Shown here: one piece after another, positions 36,991 through 45,899 of the stretch
How positions within the stretch are numbered: position 1 is the first letter of the stretch
Layout: each line of letters begins with the position of its first letter
Assembly (NCBI GenBank): GCA_944392965.1
Contig: CALXYM010000009.1
Location: 1 to 64,000 of the forward strand
Length of the DNA stretch: 64,000 nucleotides
Reading direction: 5' to 3'
Source of the DNA: an uncultured Spirochaetaceae bacterium
GTDB taxonomy: Bacteria; Spirochaetota; Spirochaetia; Sphaerochaetales; Sphaerochaetaceae
Position numbers and translations under genes: made by a program
Notes under the pieces: model-generated
Databases searched by the model: none
Told to the model about the DNA's origin: nothing
Seen by the model: the letters and a program-made list of their open reading frames with translations, nothing else

Positions 36991-38427
36991 TCCGCTATCC
37001 ACCCAATGCGGATAGTGGTATCCGGTAAAAGCCTCGAACTGAAGTTTGCCTTGCTCAAGAAGCATCTCAGAGCCGTAATGCAAGATACAGCCGGCCTTTT
37101 GAGCCTCCTTGAGGAGCTTCGTCATCCTGGGTTTATAGATTATGTCATATACGATTTCCTTGCCCGAGAACCTGAACCCCTCGATTGGATTCTGATCCAC
37201 ATCGGGGAAAAGACCAACACTCGTGGTCTGAACAATCAGATCGACTTTCCCCGAGTACTTATTCGCATTCTCTATCCTGTCGAAATCACATACGTTAAGC
37301 CGAGCAATATCCTCTGCTCGGGAGAGCGTCCTGTTCAGGATCGTCACCTTGACCCCATAGTTTCTGAGAGCCCATACGATGGCATGGCTAGCGCCTCCTG
37401 CACCAATCACAAGGGCATTCTTTATCCTGCCTGAGTCTATATCCGTCATTATTGGTTTTATGAATCCGTAATAATCAGTATTGATTCCTTTCCACATACC
37501 AGGGACCCGCACGACCGTATTGCATGATCCAATCTGCTTAACCTCTCTGGTTATATTGCCCAGATAGGAAAGGACATCCACCTTGAAAGGAACGGTTACG
37601 GAGAATCCCCTCATCTTCACATATTCTGCGAACATGAAGAAGCTCCTGACGTTATCAACGAGGAAAGGAACATAGATTGCATTAAAATTGATTGCCTTGA
37701 ATCCCCTGTTATGAAGGACAGGAGAAGCTGAATGCATCACGGGATTTCCTATTATCCCGTAGATGGCTGTACGCTCGTTAACCTGATCAGCCCTGTATTC
37801 TATCTTCATCTTCTCCGCGCTGATCTGCCCGGGAGCAACCTCATTCGCACTTACGAACGTGAGCATTGAGCCAAGTCTCTTATAAAGAATCCTCGTACAG
37901 ACCCCATAATCTCCCATACCGATTACGATCTTCTCTACTCCCTTGAGCTCTTCCTCAACCCTGAAAAGGGTCAGCACATCCTGGAAAGAACGCGGTGTGA
38001 CAGCAACCTTCGCGATATCACCCTTTTCTGCAAGATGATAGAGTCTGGAGAAGATATCCTCGGGAACCCTTTCAAAGTCATGAAGGCTTCTTATGATCCT
38101 GATCCCCTTGCTTCTAGCCTTCTCTTCAACCTCGCTTCTTTTCACATCCTCTTCGATATCGACATAGCTGAAAGAACCGTCAAGAGCCTGGAACATCAGG
38201 CTTCTCCGTCCTTTCTCAGAGATTGAGCATTTTCCACCATCCTGGATACGGCGGAATGTCAGGATCACTGGGAGGTCAACCATCTGGGGAAAGAGGGATG
38301 CTCTCTTCTGTTCCTTATCATCAAGATAGTCAAGTCTCAGTTCACATAAATCAATATACTCGCGGTTCTTCTTAACACAGGAAGCAGCATCCTCAAGAGT
38401 TCTTTCTGCAAGGGTTAGGCAAATCAT
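36985..38427 (-). CDS. aroDE: Bifunctional 3-dehydroquinate dehydratase/shikimate dehydrogenase
   Basis: The 480-residue fusion joins a type I dehydroquinate dehydratase (about residues 1-210) to an NADP-dependent shikimate dehydrogenase (about 218-480). In the first half the general-base His is in IIRSLHDFE and the Schiff-base Lys in DIAKVAVTPRS. In the second half the substrate loop is GIIGNPVMHSASPVLHNRGF, the catalytic Lys is in VTVPFKVDVL, and the NADP site is VIGAGGASHAIVWAL. It catalyses steps three and four of the shikimate pathway. The fusion is known from plants, chlamydiae and some spirochaete-related bacteria. It is convergent with the aroK-aroC-XPB operon, so both shikimate units sit together on opposite strands. 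Confidence 0.95.
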   Translation of the reverse strand: MICLTLAERTLEDAASCVKKNREYIDLCELRLDYLDDKEQKRASLFPQMVDLPVILTFRRIQDGGKCSISEKGRRSLMFQALDGSFSYVDIEEDVKRSEVEEKARSKGIRIIRSLHDFERVPEDIFSRLYHLAEKGDIAKVAVTPRSFQDVLTLFRVEEELKGVEKIVIGMGDYGVCTRILYKRLGSMLTFVSANEVAPGQISAEKMKIEYRADQVNERTAIYGIIGNPVMHSASPVLHNRGFKAINFNAIYVPFLVDNVRSFFMFAEYVKMRGFSVTVPFKVDVLSYLGNITREVKQIGSCNTVVRVPGMWKGINTDYYGFIKPIMTDIDSGRIKNALVIGAGGASHAIVWALRNYGVKVTILNRTLSRAEDIARLNVCDFDRIENANKYSGKVDLIVQTTSVGLFPDVDQNPIEGFRFSGKEIVYDIIYKPRMTKLLKEAQKAGCILHYGSEMLLEQGKLQFEAFTGYHYPHWVDSGL

Positions 38428-38436
38428 CAGTGCTCC

Positions 38437-38465
38437 TTGAAAATTACATGATTAACTGTTATCAA
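38437..38465 (+). promoter_or_regulatory. Promoter of the ABC-F gene
   Basis: TTGAAA (38437-38442), 17 bases, TATCAA (38460-38465). Transcription would begin near 38472, which rules out the in-frame ATG at 38465 and supports the start at 38501, 10 bases after AAGGTG. The half-site AACTGTTA lies between the two boxes. Confidence 0.55.
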
Positions 38466-38500
38466 TGATAGCGATTACTCATAAAAGGTGCAATGTTGCT

Positions 38501-40402
38501 ATGAAAAATTTACAGGTTCAGAACCTCTCACTTTCCTTTGGCGAGAGAAGGATCCTATCAGACATATCGTTCAACCTCTCAGAAAGATCAAGAGTCGCTC
38601 TGATGGGTTCAAACGGATCGGGAAAATCCACGCTGCTTAAGGCGATAAGTAATAACATAGAAGCTGAGAGCCTTAATATCGCACTGACGAAAGGAGCACG
38701 AATCTCCTACCTTCCACAAAGCGACATCGTTCCCGAAGGTTCTAGCGTATATGAAGCGGCAGAACATGGATTCGACAGGTTCATTCCAAAGATAAGGGAA
38801 CTCGAAAGGCTGGAAAGCATGGAGGCCAGTTTAAAGAATGCAGAGGCTATAGCCACACTACACGAGGAGCTGACAGAGGGCGGTTACTATGGAAGGAAGA
38901 GGAAGATAGAGCAGGTTCTTCTCGGTCTTGGTTTTGAGATGAAAGACATGACAAGGTCGGTAGAGGATTTCTCAGGCGGCTATCAGATGAGGATCGCCCT
39001 TGCAAAAGTACTTTTAGAAGAGAGTGACTTCCTGCTTCTCGACGAGCCTACGAACTATCTCGATATCGATGCCCTCACCTACCTTGAAGGATATATAAAA
39101 TCTTTTTCGGGTGGCCTTGTCCTCGTTTCCCACGATCAGGATTTCATTGACAGCACCTGTAATGAGATATTCAGCCTCGATAGAGGAAAGCTCAAGATCT
39201 ACAAGGGAAACTATGAGAGCTATATAAGACAGAGAGAGGAAGAGAGGATCGAGAGGGAGAAGAACTACATAAGGCAGAAGGAGGAAAGGGAGAGGACTGA
39301 GGCCTTCATAGAGCGTTTCAGATACAAGGCGACGAAGGCAAAACAGGTCCAATCAAGGATAAAAGCCCTTGAGAAGATGGAGGATACGGAACTTGAAGAA
39401 AAGAGTAAGAGCGTCTCCTTCTCATTTCCAGAAGCCCCTAGAAGTGGAGATGATGTGCTCATCATAGATGGCCTTCATAAGGCATATGGGGACAATGTAA
39501 TCTATGATGACTTCTCAATGATCATAAACCGTGGAGAGCGTGTGGCGATCACGGGAAGGAATGGAAGCGGCAAATCCACCCTGCTGAGAATGCTTGCAGG
39601 AGCAGACACTTCTTATACAGGAACAATCAGATACGGCTCAAACGTTAAAATCGGATATTATGCACAGGACAGCAGTGAGTCGATAAACCCGGATAACACG
39701 GTTCTCGAAGAGATTGAGAGTATCGCGGACACGAAGGACATTCCCCGAGTAAGAAACATGCTTGGAGCATTCCTGTTCTCAGGTGATGATGTTGCCAAGA
39801 AATGCTCAGTCCTCTCTGGTGGAGAGAAATCACGGCTTGCACTGTTGAAAATATTAATGCATCCTGCAAATCTCTTGATCCTCGACGAACCTACGAACCA
39901 CCTTGATATCGGAACAAAGGAGATACTTCTTAATGCCGTTAACAAATTCGAGGGAACCGTTGTATTCGTAAGCCATGACAAGCATTTCATATCGCATCTT
40001 GCAACGAGGATCCTCTATCTAAACGGGAAAGAGAGGGAGGAATACGTCGGGGACTGGGACTACTTCAACTACAAGCTGAAGGAGAAAGAAGCCAAATTCC
40101 TCAGCCAGGGGGAAGAGAGGAAAAAAGACGAGAGCGTCAAAGTGAAATCCGATTATGAGGCAGATAAGGCGAAGAAGAACAGGCGTAAAAAGCTAGAACG
40201 GGAATTGAAAGAGACAGAGGATCTCATGGCAAAACTTGATAAAGAGATACAAGAACTCGAAGAAGAGAGCATGAGAAGCGAAGTCTATTCAGATGCGAAG
40301 AAAATAAATGAAGTCCTCTCCCGGAAGGCTCAGATAGAAAAGAAGAAGGAAGAGGCCGAAGAACGCTGGCTAAAAATCACGGAGGAGCTTGAAAGTGAAT
40401 AG
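38501..40402 (+). CDS. ABC-F family ATPase (ribosome-associated)
   Basis: A soluble protein of 633 residues with two ABC ATPase domains and no membrane segment. Domain 1 has GSNGSGKSTLLKAIS (Walker A, near 36), signature FSGGYQMRIALAK and LLLDEPTNYLDIDAL (Walker B). An arm/linker rich in Arg, Lys and Glu follows (about 230-310). Domain 2 has GRNGSGKSTLLRML, LSGGEKSRLALLK and LILDEPTNHLDI. A C-terminal coiled coil (about 545-633) ends the protein, as in Uup. ABC-F proteins act on ribosomal E-site states or DNA; the coiled coil favours an Uup-like type, though antibiotic-protection types are an alternative. It is followed by maf with an 8-base overlap. Confidence 0.92.
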   Translation: MKNLQVQNLSLSFGERRILSDISFNLSERSRVALMGSNGSGKSTLLKAISNNIEAESLNIALTKGARISYLPQSDIVPEGSSVYEAAEHGFDRFIPKIRELERLESMEASLKNAEAIATLHEELTEGGYYGRKRKIEQVLLGLGFEMKDMTRSVEDFSGGYQMRIALAKVLLEESDFLLLDEPTNYLDIDALTYLEGYIKSFSGGLVLVSHDQDFIDSTCNEIFSLDRGKLKIYKGNYESYIRQREEERIEREKNYIRQKEERERTEAFIERFRYKATKAKQVQSRIKALEKMEDTELEEKSKSVSFSFPEAPRSGDDVLIIDGLHKAYGDNVIYDDFSMIINRGERVAITGRNGSGKSTLLRMLAGADTSYTGTIRYGSNVKIGYYAQDSSESINPDNTVLEEIESIADTKDIPRVRNMLGAFLFSGDDVAKKCSVLSGGEKSRLALLKILMHPANLLILDEPTNHLDIGTKEILLNAVNKFEGTVVFVSHDKHFISHLATRILYLNGKEREEYVGDWDYFNYKLKEKEAKFLSQGEERKKDESVKVKSDYEADKAKKNRRKKLERELKETEDLMAKLDKEIQELEEESMRSEVYSDAKKINEVLSRKAQIEKKKEEAEERWLKITEELESE

Positions 40403-41033
40403 GATAACAGAACCGGATGAGACGGAACTCGCATTCTCCCGTCTTTTTCCAAAGATAGTACTTGCAAGCAGGAGCGAGAACAGGAGAAAGCTCATGGAAT
40501 GCGGAGGCTCCACCGTATATCAACTTCCGATGGAGACAAAAGAGGAGAGGAAAGGGAAAACAGCGGAAGAAACAGTGCTGAACATAGCAAGAGCAAAGAT
40601 GGAGGCATACCTCACATCAGACAAGAAGATCCCTACCCTGCCTGCGCTGACGGCAGACACCCTTGTCCTATTCTCAGGAAGCCTCATTGGGAAAGCAGGA
40701 ACGGAAAAAGAGGCAAAGGAAAGGATAAAATCCTTCTCAGGAAAAAAGCAGAGTGTCATAACAGCTTCCCTGCTCTATCTTCCTGATGACGGAATATCTG
40801 AGATTGTGGACACAGCTGATGTCTGGTTCAAAAAGCTCAGCGATGAGGAGATCGACGCATATATCGCAACAGGAGACTGGATAGAGGCCGCAGGCTCATA
40901 CCGCCTACAGCGAAACGGATGGAGTATAGTAGAGCGAATCGACGGAGATTGGACGACCGTCGTGGGCCTTCCAATGAAGAAGATCATTGAGAATATGAAT
41001 GGGAAAAAACATCTTAATCATATCTGTTACTGA
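40395..41033 (+). CDS. maf: Maf-family nucleoside triphosphate pyrophosphatase
   Basis: The 212-residue protein has the Maf signature VLASRSENRRKLME near residue 21 (the usual S-x-S-x-x-R is LASRSENRR here), the catalytic Asp region LTADTLVLFSG near 80, and the later ETADV/YRLQRNGWSIVERIDGD segments. Maf proteins hydrolyse dTTP, UTP or modified nucleotides and so house-clean pools. The GTG at 40395 was chosen because GGAGGAG ends 7 bases upstream; an in-frame TTG at 40389 is too close. The start overlaps the ABC-F stop, so it is coupled to that gene. Confidence 0.9.
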   Translation: MNRITEPDETELAFSRLFPKIVLASRSENRRKLMECGGSTVYQLPMETKEERKGKTAEETVLNIARAKMEAYLTSDKKIPTLPALTADTLVLFSGSLIGKAGTEKEAKERIKSFSGKKQSVITASLLYLPDDGISEIVDTADVWFKKLSDEEIDAYIATGDWIEAAGSYRLQRNGWSIVERIDGDWTTVVGLPMKKIIENMNGKKHLNHICY

Positions 41034-41080
41034 TTTTTTCTTAATACTTCTTCATATCGTATATCTTATAATAAGCCCTT

Positions 41081-41149
41081 CTTCCTCCATTCCTCTTCAC
41101 CTTTCGCATCTCTTAGAAGATGGAGAGGGATGAAGGTAAAGATTGAAAC
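41081..41149 (+). repeat. Dispersed 68-base repeat, copy A
   Basis: Bases 41081-41149 resemble 50053-50120 over about 68 bases, with roughly four in five identical by eye, sharing CACCTTTCGC, CTCTTAGAAGATGGAGA and GTAAAG-TTGAAA. The other copy adjoins an IS200/IS605 element on the side upstream of its tnpA gene. This one stands alone and forms the 3' end of a truncated hydrolase reading frame. It is probably a solo element end. Confidence 0.6.
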
Positions 41150-41516
41150 TTGATAACAGATATTCGGTGAGGGTGATGGTATCAATAGCTGAACGCATGC
41201 CCCAGTCCATGAGCTGGGGAGAGACTATTATCATCTGCTCATCATATCTCATCGCCTCAAATACGAAATCCTCATTTCTCAAATTCTCTCCGATACCTTG
41301 GAAATAAAGCCCTTCATAACCGGGAAGAGATATAAAAAGGGAATATGCTTTAGTCCCATCATAAGACGAAGGTACATAGATGGCATAATGGATATCCCCA
41401 TCAGAGCTCTCCAGCGTCTCAAAAGAGAAATCCCTGTATGCAGGAGAGGAGAAAAGCATGCAAGATGAAAAGATCAACAGAAATAGAACTGATGAAAACA
41501 CTCGTATTCTTCTCAT
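41097..41516 (-). CDS. Truncated secreted alpha/beta-hydrolase-like protein
   Basis: About 139 residues with a lipoprotein-like signal (LFLLIFSSCMLFSS) and a start resembling PHB-depolymerase/feruloyl-esterase type hydrolases: IHYAIYVPSSYDGTKAYSLF then ISLPGYEGLYFQG near residue 65. The frame stops after about 110 mature residues, before the G-x-S-x-G nucleophile elbow, His or acid residue, so it cannot be a working hydrolase. The last 15 or so codons lie inside the dispersed repeat 41081-41149, which suggests truncation by insertion. GGAGG precedes two ATG codons; the second (41516) has the better spacing. Confidence 0.55.
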   Translation of the reverse strand: MRRIRVFSSVLFLLIFSSCMLFSSPAYRDFSFETLESSDGDIHYAIYVPSSYDGTKAYSLFISLPGYEGLYFQGIGENLRNEDFVFEAMRYDEQMIIVSPQLMDWGMRSAIDTITLTEYLLSSFNLYLHPSPSSKRCER

Positions 41517-41697
41517 CATCGCCTCCAAGAGAAAATTTCCCTCAGATTAATTTAATTGGTTTAAAAGTAATAAAGAAGTCTAAATTTGTATTTCTATTAT
41601 AACCAGAAGTTTTAACTCTAAATGAATGTGGTATGACTTTTGAAGCTCTATGAGTCAGAGCCACCAATTTGATAGGAATTCAAATCTTTTTTCAATC

Positions 41698-41713
41698 ATA
41701 TTCATATGAATAT
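41698..41713. promoter_or_regulatory. Perfect palindrome ATATTCATATGAATAT
   Basis: The 16-base sequence is its own reverse complement. It lies between the ArsR regulator stop and the truncated hydrolase start and shares the ATATTC/GAATAT arms with a second site at the regulator's own start codon. ArsR/SmtB proteins bind such AT-rich palindromes, so it is a plausible operator. Confidence 0.45.
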
Positions 41714-41765
41714 AATATTGTTATTATATAAATATGATATTTTTATAATTAAAATTATAATGGAT

Positions 41766-42071
41766 TTACAACAGTTCCTTATAATGTTCCATTCCAAGGG
41801 TAAGGATCTTGTTTATATGCTCATCACAGAGCCTGTAATAGGAGTTCTTCCCATCTTTCCTGAATTTCACAAGTCTACTCTGACGGAGAACTTTCAACTG
41901 CTGGGATATAGCGGACTGGCTCATGGAGAGGCGTTCAGCTATTGAAGAGACGGAAACCTCACTCTCCTCAACAAGATAGAATAGGATTTTCAATCTAGTC
42001 GCATCCCCGAATACCTTAAAAAAATCTGCGAGATCGACAATCACCTCTTCACTGATATTTTCATTCTGCAT
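41766..42071 (-). CDS. ArsR/SmtB-family transcriptional regulator
   Basis: The 101-residue protein is a single winged helix-turn-helix: FFKVFGDATRLKILFYLVEE (helices 1-2), VSSIAERLSMSQSAISQQLKVLRQS (recognition region, about 37-61), then the wing LVKFRKDGKNSYYRL. The canonical metal site ELCVCDL is replaced by EESEVSVS, with no Cys, so it probably senses something other than metals through that helix; a C-terminal site is possible. The start codon overlaps a palindrome resembling its operator, suggesting autorepression. The only Shine-Dalgarno candidate is weak and TATATT lies 6 bases upstream. Confidence 0.88.
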   Translation of the reverse strand: MQNENISEEVIVDLADFFKVFGDATRLKILFYLVEESEVSVSSIAERLSMSQSAISQQLKVLRQSRLVKFRKDGKNSYYRLCDEHINKILTLGMEHYKELL

Positions 42072-42082
42072 ATTCTGAATAT
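42070..42082. promoter_or_regulatory. ArsR operator-like palindrome ATATTC-T-GAATAT
   Basis: Six-base arms around one central base overlap the ArsR start codon and its putative -10 box (TATATT on the minus strand). Binding here would block the gene's own transcription. Confidence 0.45.
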
Positions 42083-42129
42083 ACTAAAATTTTCAGAAAA
42101 ATGTAATAAGAACTCTTGATACCGGATTG

Positions 42130-42158
42130 TTTTCATATTTCCTCTTTTTTGATAAGAT
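42130..42158 (+). promoter_or_regulatory. Promoter of the hydroxyisobutyrate dehydrogenase-like gene
   Basis: TTTTCA (42130-42135), 17 bases, TAAGAT (42153-42158), 6 bases, ATG. The -10 box and its distance to the ATG are the same as for EF-G at 11562. No Shine-Dalgarno; predicted leaderless. Confidence 0.45.
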
Positions 42159-42164
42159 TCGTGC

Positions 42165-43025
42165 ATGGAAGAAAGAATCGGATTCATAGGACTCGGAGTG
42201 ATGGGAAAGAGCATGGCCCACCTGCTCCTTCAGAATTTTAAAAGTATCAACATCTACTCGAGAACTAAAGAGAAGGCCCTACCCCTTATTGAAGAGGGAG
42301 CCACATGGTATCAGTCGGCAAAAGAGGTCGCAAAGAACTCTGACATCATATTCACAATCGTGGGCTATCCCAAGGATGTGAGAGAAGTATATGAGAACAT
42401 GATGGAGACCGACATTGAAGGGAAACTGTTCGTCGATATGACGACCACGGAGCCAAGCCTTGAGATCGAGCTAAGCAAAGCTCTTGAAAAAAAGGGAGCA
42501 TCCCTTATTGATGCACCAGTCTCAGGAGGAGACAAGGGAGCAAGGGAAGGAACCCTTTCCATAATGTGTGGTGGAAAAGATGAGGATATATCCAGGGCAA
42601 TGAAATACTTTGAAGTGATGGGAAAGAACATCAAGCACCTTGGACCGGTCGGAAGCGGACAACATACGAAGATGGCGAACCAGATCCTCATCGCCGGAAC
42701 GATGATAGGTCTCTCAGAGAGCCTCGTATATGCAAAGAACGCAGGATTGGATTTAAATGATGTGATAGCCACGATCTCAAAAGGAGCTGCTGGTTGTTGG
42801 AGTCTCGATAATTACGGTCCACGTATCGTAAACGGCGATTTTGAACCGGGATTCATGGTGAAGCATTTCGTAAAGGACATGAAGATAGCCCTTAGTGAGA
42901 GCAGGAAGATGGGATTGAATCTCAAAGGCCTTGATCTCGTTGAGAGAATCTACGAGGAGATGGAGAAAGAGGGAGAGGGGGATAAAGGCACGCAGTCTCT
43001 TTATAACGCCATTTCCAGGATATAG
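42165..43025 (+). CDS. 3-hydroxyisobutyrate dehydrogenase-family oxidoreductase
   Basis: The 286-residue protein belongs to the beta-hydroxyacid dehydrogenases: N-terminal dinucleotide fold IGFIGLGVMGKSMAHLLLQN (residues 5-24, with the signature G-L-G-x-M-G), substrate loop DAPVSGGDKGAREGTLSIM near 117, and the catalytic Lys in GSGQHTKMANQILIAG near 168. Enzymes of this group reduce or oxidise 3-hydroxyisobutyrate, tartronate semialdehyde or similar small hydroxyacids with NAD(P). The exact substrate is open. Citrate synthase follows 12 bases after the stop with its own ribosome site, and the two are probably cotranscribed. Confidence 0.88.
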   Translation: MEERIGFIGLGVMGKSMAHLLLQNFKSINIYSRTKEKALPLIEEGATWYQSAKEVAKNSDIIFTIVGYPKDVREVYENMMETDIEGKLFVDMTTTEPSLEIELSKALEKKGASLIDAPVSGGDKGAREGTLSIMCGGKDEDISRAMKYFEVMGKNIKHLGPVGSGQHTKMANQILIAGTMIGLSESLVYAKNAGLDLNDVIATISKGAAGCWSLDNYGPRIVNGDFEPGFMVKHFVKDMKIALSESRKMGLNLKGLDLVERIYEEMEKEGEGDKGTQSLYNAISRI

Positions 43026-43037
43026 GAGAGAGAAGAT

Positions 43038-44330
43038 ATGCAAGAAGAGAAAGCCAGACTTATTCTCCCTGATGGGAGGGAGGTACTCCTTCCCGTAATG
43101 ACGGATACGATGGGAGATAAGGCGGTAGACATAACCAGTTTAAGAAGCAGCACGAGATATATAACCTATGATCCGGGATTCGTGAACACGGGTTCCTGCA
43201 TGTCCAGCATATGCTACATTGACGGAGAGAAGGGAATACTAAGATACCGTGGTTATGACATCGAGGACCTTGTAGAACACTGCGATTTCATCGAGGTCGC
43301 ATATCTTCTTGTAAAAGGACAGCTGCCAACAACAGCAGAAAGAATCAATTATCAGAAGCTGCTGAACAAGCACTCCCTTCTGCATGTCAACATGAGGGAT
43401 TTCTTCAAGGCATACCCACATGACGGACATCCGATGGCGATTCTTGCCGCGATGGTCGCAAGCCTCTCGGCTTTCTACCCCGAGCTTGAAGAGAACGACA
43501 TCGAAGAGAACATCGACCTTACAGTTACGAGGCTTCTTTCAAAGATGAGAACGATAGCAGCGTTTGAGTACAGGCAGATGAATGGACTCGAGTTCGTCGA
43601 ACCACAATACAACTTCTCCTACTGTGCAAACTTCCTGAACATGATGTTCTATTCATCCGTGAACAATTACAGCCCTGATCCCCTCCATGTAAAGGCGTTG
43701 AACCAGCTTCTGATATTACATGCGGATCACGAGCAGAACTGTTCTACAAGTGCCGTCCGCCTCGTGGGAAGCAGTGAAGCGAACCTGTATGCGGCAGTTG
43801 CGGCAGGCTGCTGTGCGCTCTGGGGAAGCAAGCACGGAGGTGCTAACCAGGCCGTCATGGATATGCTCAACAGAATCATTAAGGAAGGAATCAGTGTTGA
43901 TGAGGTCATAAGAAAGGCAAAGGATAAGAATGATCCCTTCCGTCTCTCAGGTTTCGGTCACAGGGTCTATAAGACATTTGATCCTAGGGCGAAGATTGCC
44001 AAGAGGATATGCAAGGAGGTACTTGCGGATAATCCTTCATCAGATCCCCTGCTTGATATTGCACAGGAGATTGAAGAAAAGGCCACGCATGATGATTATT
44101 TCATTGAACGCAACCTCTATCCAAATGTCGATTTCTATACGGGAATAACATTCCATGCGATGAACATCCCCGTCTCGATGTTTACAGTCCTCTTTGCAAT
44201 GGGACGCCTTCCTGGATGGATTGCGCATTACCTGGAATGGAGACACGATCCATATCAGAAGATAGGACGCCCACGACAGGTATATATAGGGCCTGAGCTT
44301 AGAAAGGTCATCCCTATAAACGAGAGATAG
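43038..44330 (+). CDS. gltA: Citrate synthase
   Basis: The 430-residue type II-like citrate synthase condenses oxaloacetate and acetyl-CoA. Active-site motifs are in order: LRYRGYDIEDL near 72, the first catalytic His region LILHADHEQNCSTSAVRLVGS near 232, the second His in LSGFGHRVYKTFDPRAK near 304, and the Asp region PNVDFYTGITFHAM near 358. Length and the N-terminal strand domain agree with the bacterial GltA form. It has a clear AGGAG ribosome site and is followed by a strong terminator. With the isocitrate dehydrogenase and aconitase genes on the opposite strand it makes the oxidative branch to 2-oxoglutarate. No 2-oxoglutarate dehydrogenase is present here. Confidence 0.95.
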   Translation: MQEEKARLILPDGREVLLPVMTDTMGDKAVDITSLRSSTRYITYDPGFVNTGSCMSSICYIDGEKGILRYRGYDIEDLVEHCDFIEVAYLLVKGQLPTTAERINYQKLLNKHSLLHVNMRDFFKAYPHDGHPMAILAAMVASLSAFYPELEENDIEENIDLTVTRLLSKMRTIAAFEYRQMNGLEFVEPQYNFSYCANFLNMMFYSSVNNYSPDPLHVKALNQLLILHADHEQNCSTSAVRLVGSSEANLYAAVAAGCCALWGSKHGGANQAVMDMLNRIIKEGISVDEVIRKAKDKNDPFRLSGFGHRVYKTFDPRAKIAKRICKEVLADNPSSDPLLDIAQEIEEKATHDDYFIERNLYPNVDFYTGITFHAMNIPVSMFTVLFAMGRLPGWIAHYLEWRHDPYQKIGRPRQVYIGPELRKVIPINER

Positions 44331-44361
44331 CAGGAAAGCCTATACCATCAGAATCGATTAG

Positions 44362-44402
44362 AAAGCGGGTAAGAGGTCTAAGACTTCTTGCTCGCTTTTC
44401 CT
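44362..44402 (+). terminator. Terminator after citrate synthase
   Basis: A 17-pair stem (44362-44378 with 44382-44398, with G-T wobbles) around a three-base loop, followed by TTCCTT and preceded by A-rich bases. It starts 31 bases after the stop. Confidence 0.85.
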
Positions 44403-44583
44403 TATACCGCATGAACTGATGAACACATAGATTATGTCACATACTTTATCAGTACAAAATTATTGCTAGTTTTCAGAAACAGGTATCCTGCTTACTTCAT
44501 CGGTTTGTTAAATACGGAAGCAACCTACTCTGCAATTTCACGGTCCTGCACCTCACTTCCACCGCAAACCTCCCGCGATCGTC

Positions 44584-44624
44584 AAAAAAACAGGACAACA
44601 TAACTAATTCATCATGTCATCCTG
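44584..44624 (-). terminator. Terminator after isocitrate dehydrogenase
   Basis: On the minus strand CAGGATGACAT (44614-44624) pairs with ATGTTGTCCTG (44591-44601), two pairs being wobbles, and is followed by TTTTTTT (44584-44590). It lies 49 bases past the icd stop. The rest of 44403-44583 shows no gene or clear signal. Confidence 0.85.
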
Positions 44625-44673
44625 CAAGATTATACACTTATGAAAACGCCGCCAACACGGGACCACTTCCCTT

Positions 44674-45897
44674 TCAAATGAATGAGATTATCTCATCTGT
44701 AAATTCCTTGGTTGTAAGCGTTTTCGCCCTCTTTCCCTCTTTTACGAGCAGATCACGGAAATCCTTCGTCACATGCCTTGTGGCTATGGCCTTCCTAATT
44801 GCATCTAGAAGTACGGAAGAGGCTTCATTCCAACCGATATAGGAGAGCATCATCTCCGCAGATAGGATCATAGAAAGAGGATTAACGATGTTCTTACCTG
44901 CGATATCAGGGGCTGTCCCATGAGTCGCCTCAAACACCGCACATCCCGACTCATAGTTGATGTTAGCCCCGGGGGCGATCCCTATTCCGCCAACCTCAGC
45001 AGCAAGAGCATCGGAGATATAATCCCCGTTGAGATTAAGGGTCGCTATGACATCATACTCCTCCGGCTTGAGCAGGATATTCTGAAGGAACGCGTCGCAG
45101 ATAACGTCCTTGATCTCTATCCTTTCCCCATCGCTTACCGGTATGAATACCTTTCCATTCTCCATCACAGCACCATACTCATCCCTTGCAAGTTGATAGC
45201 CCCATTCACGGAAACCACCCTCGGTGAATTTCATGATATTCCCTTTATGGACGAGCGTAACACTCTTTCTCTTATTCTTGATAGCATACTCGATAGCTGC
45301 CTTTATAAGCCGTTTAGAACCATCAGGGCTCACGGGTTTCACACCTATGGCACTCGTCTCGGGAAAACGGATCTTATTCACCCCCATCTCCTTCTGAAGG
45401 AAAGAGATGACTTTCTTCACATCATCAGTACCACTCCTCCACTCGATTCCGGCATAGATATCCTCCGTGTTCTCCCTGAAAACGACCATATCCACGTTCT
45501 CAGGATGGCGCACGGGGCTCGGAACCCCTTCAAAATACACAACAGGGCGCAGACAGACATATAAATCAAGCTGCTGGCGCAAAGCAACATTCAGACTTCG
45601 TGCACCCTTGCCAACTGGGGTCGTAAGAGGCCCCTTTATGGCGATGAGATTATCGCGGATACAGCTAAGGGTCTTATCAGGAAGACTAGTCCCAACTTCC
45701 TTAAAGGCCTTCTCCCCCGCGAGAAGTTCCTGCCACTCAATCCGTTTCTTTGAATTATAAGCCTTTGAAACGGCGGCATTCACACACCTGATCATCTCTT
45801 CGGTGATCTCTTTCCCCACTCCATCCCCTTCGATATAGAGGATTGTCGGATTGTTTGGGACTTTCAAAGTCCCATTTTCCATTTTTACTCTCGACAT
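44674..45897 (-). CDS. icd: Isocitrate dehydrogenase (NADP-type)
   Basis: The 407-residue enzyme oxidises isocitrate to 2-oxoglutarate and CO2. It shows the N-terminal [14 protein letters not shown] motif, the phosphorylatable/substrate Ser region [20 protein letters not shown] (residues 94-113), the metal-binding Asp stretch [19 protein letters not shown] near 287, and the cofactor motif [14 protein letters not shown] near 320, where residues suggest NADP. Length fits the homodimeric bacterial type. Aconitase lies 2 bases upstream on the same strand, so the two are cotranscribed and this is the second gene. Confidence 0.95.
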   Translation of the reverse strand: MSRVKMENGTLKVPNNPTILYIEGDGVGKEITEEMIRCVNAAVSKAYNSKKRIEWQELLAGEKAFKEVGTSLPDKTLSCIRDNLIAIKGPLTTPVGKGARSLNVALRQQLDLYVCLRPVVYFEGVPSPVRHPENVDMVVFRENTEDIYAGIEWRSGTDDVKKVISFLQKEMGVNKIRFPETSAIGVKPVSPDGSKRLIKAAIEYAIKNKRKSVTLVHKGNIMKFTEGGFREWGYQLARDEYGAVMENGKVFIPVSDGERIEIKDVICDAFLQNILLKPEEYDVIATLNLNGDYISDALAAEVGGIGIAPGANINYESGCAVFEATHGTAPDIAGKNIVNPLSMILSAEMMLSYIGWNEASSVLLDAIRKAIATRHVTKDFRDLLVKEGKRAKTLTTKEFTDEIISFI

Positions 45898-45899
45898 TG

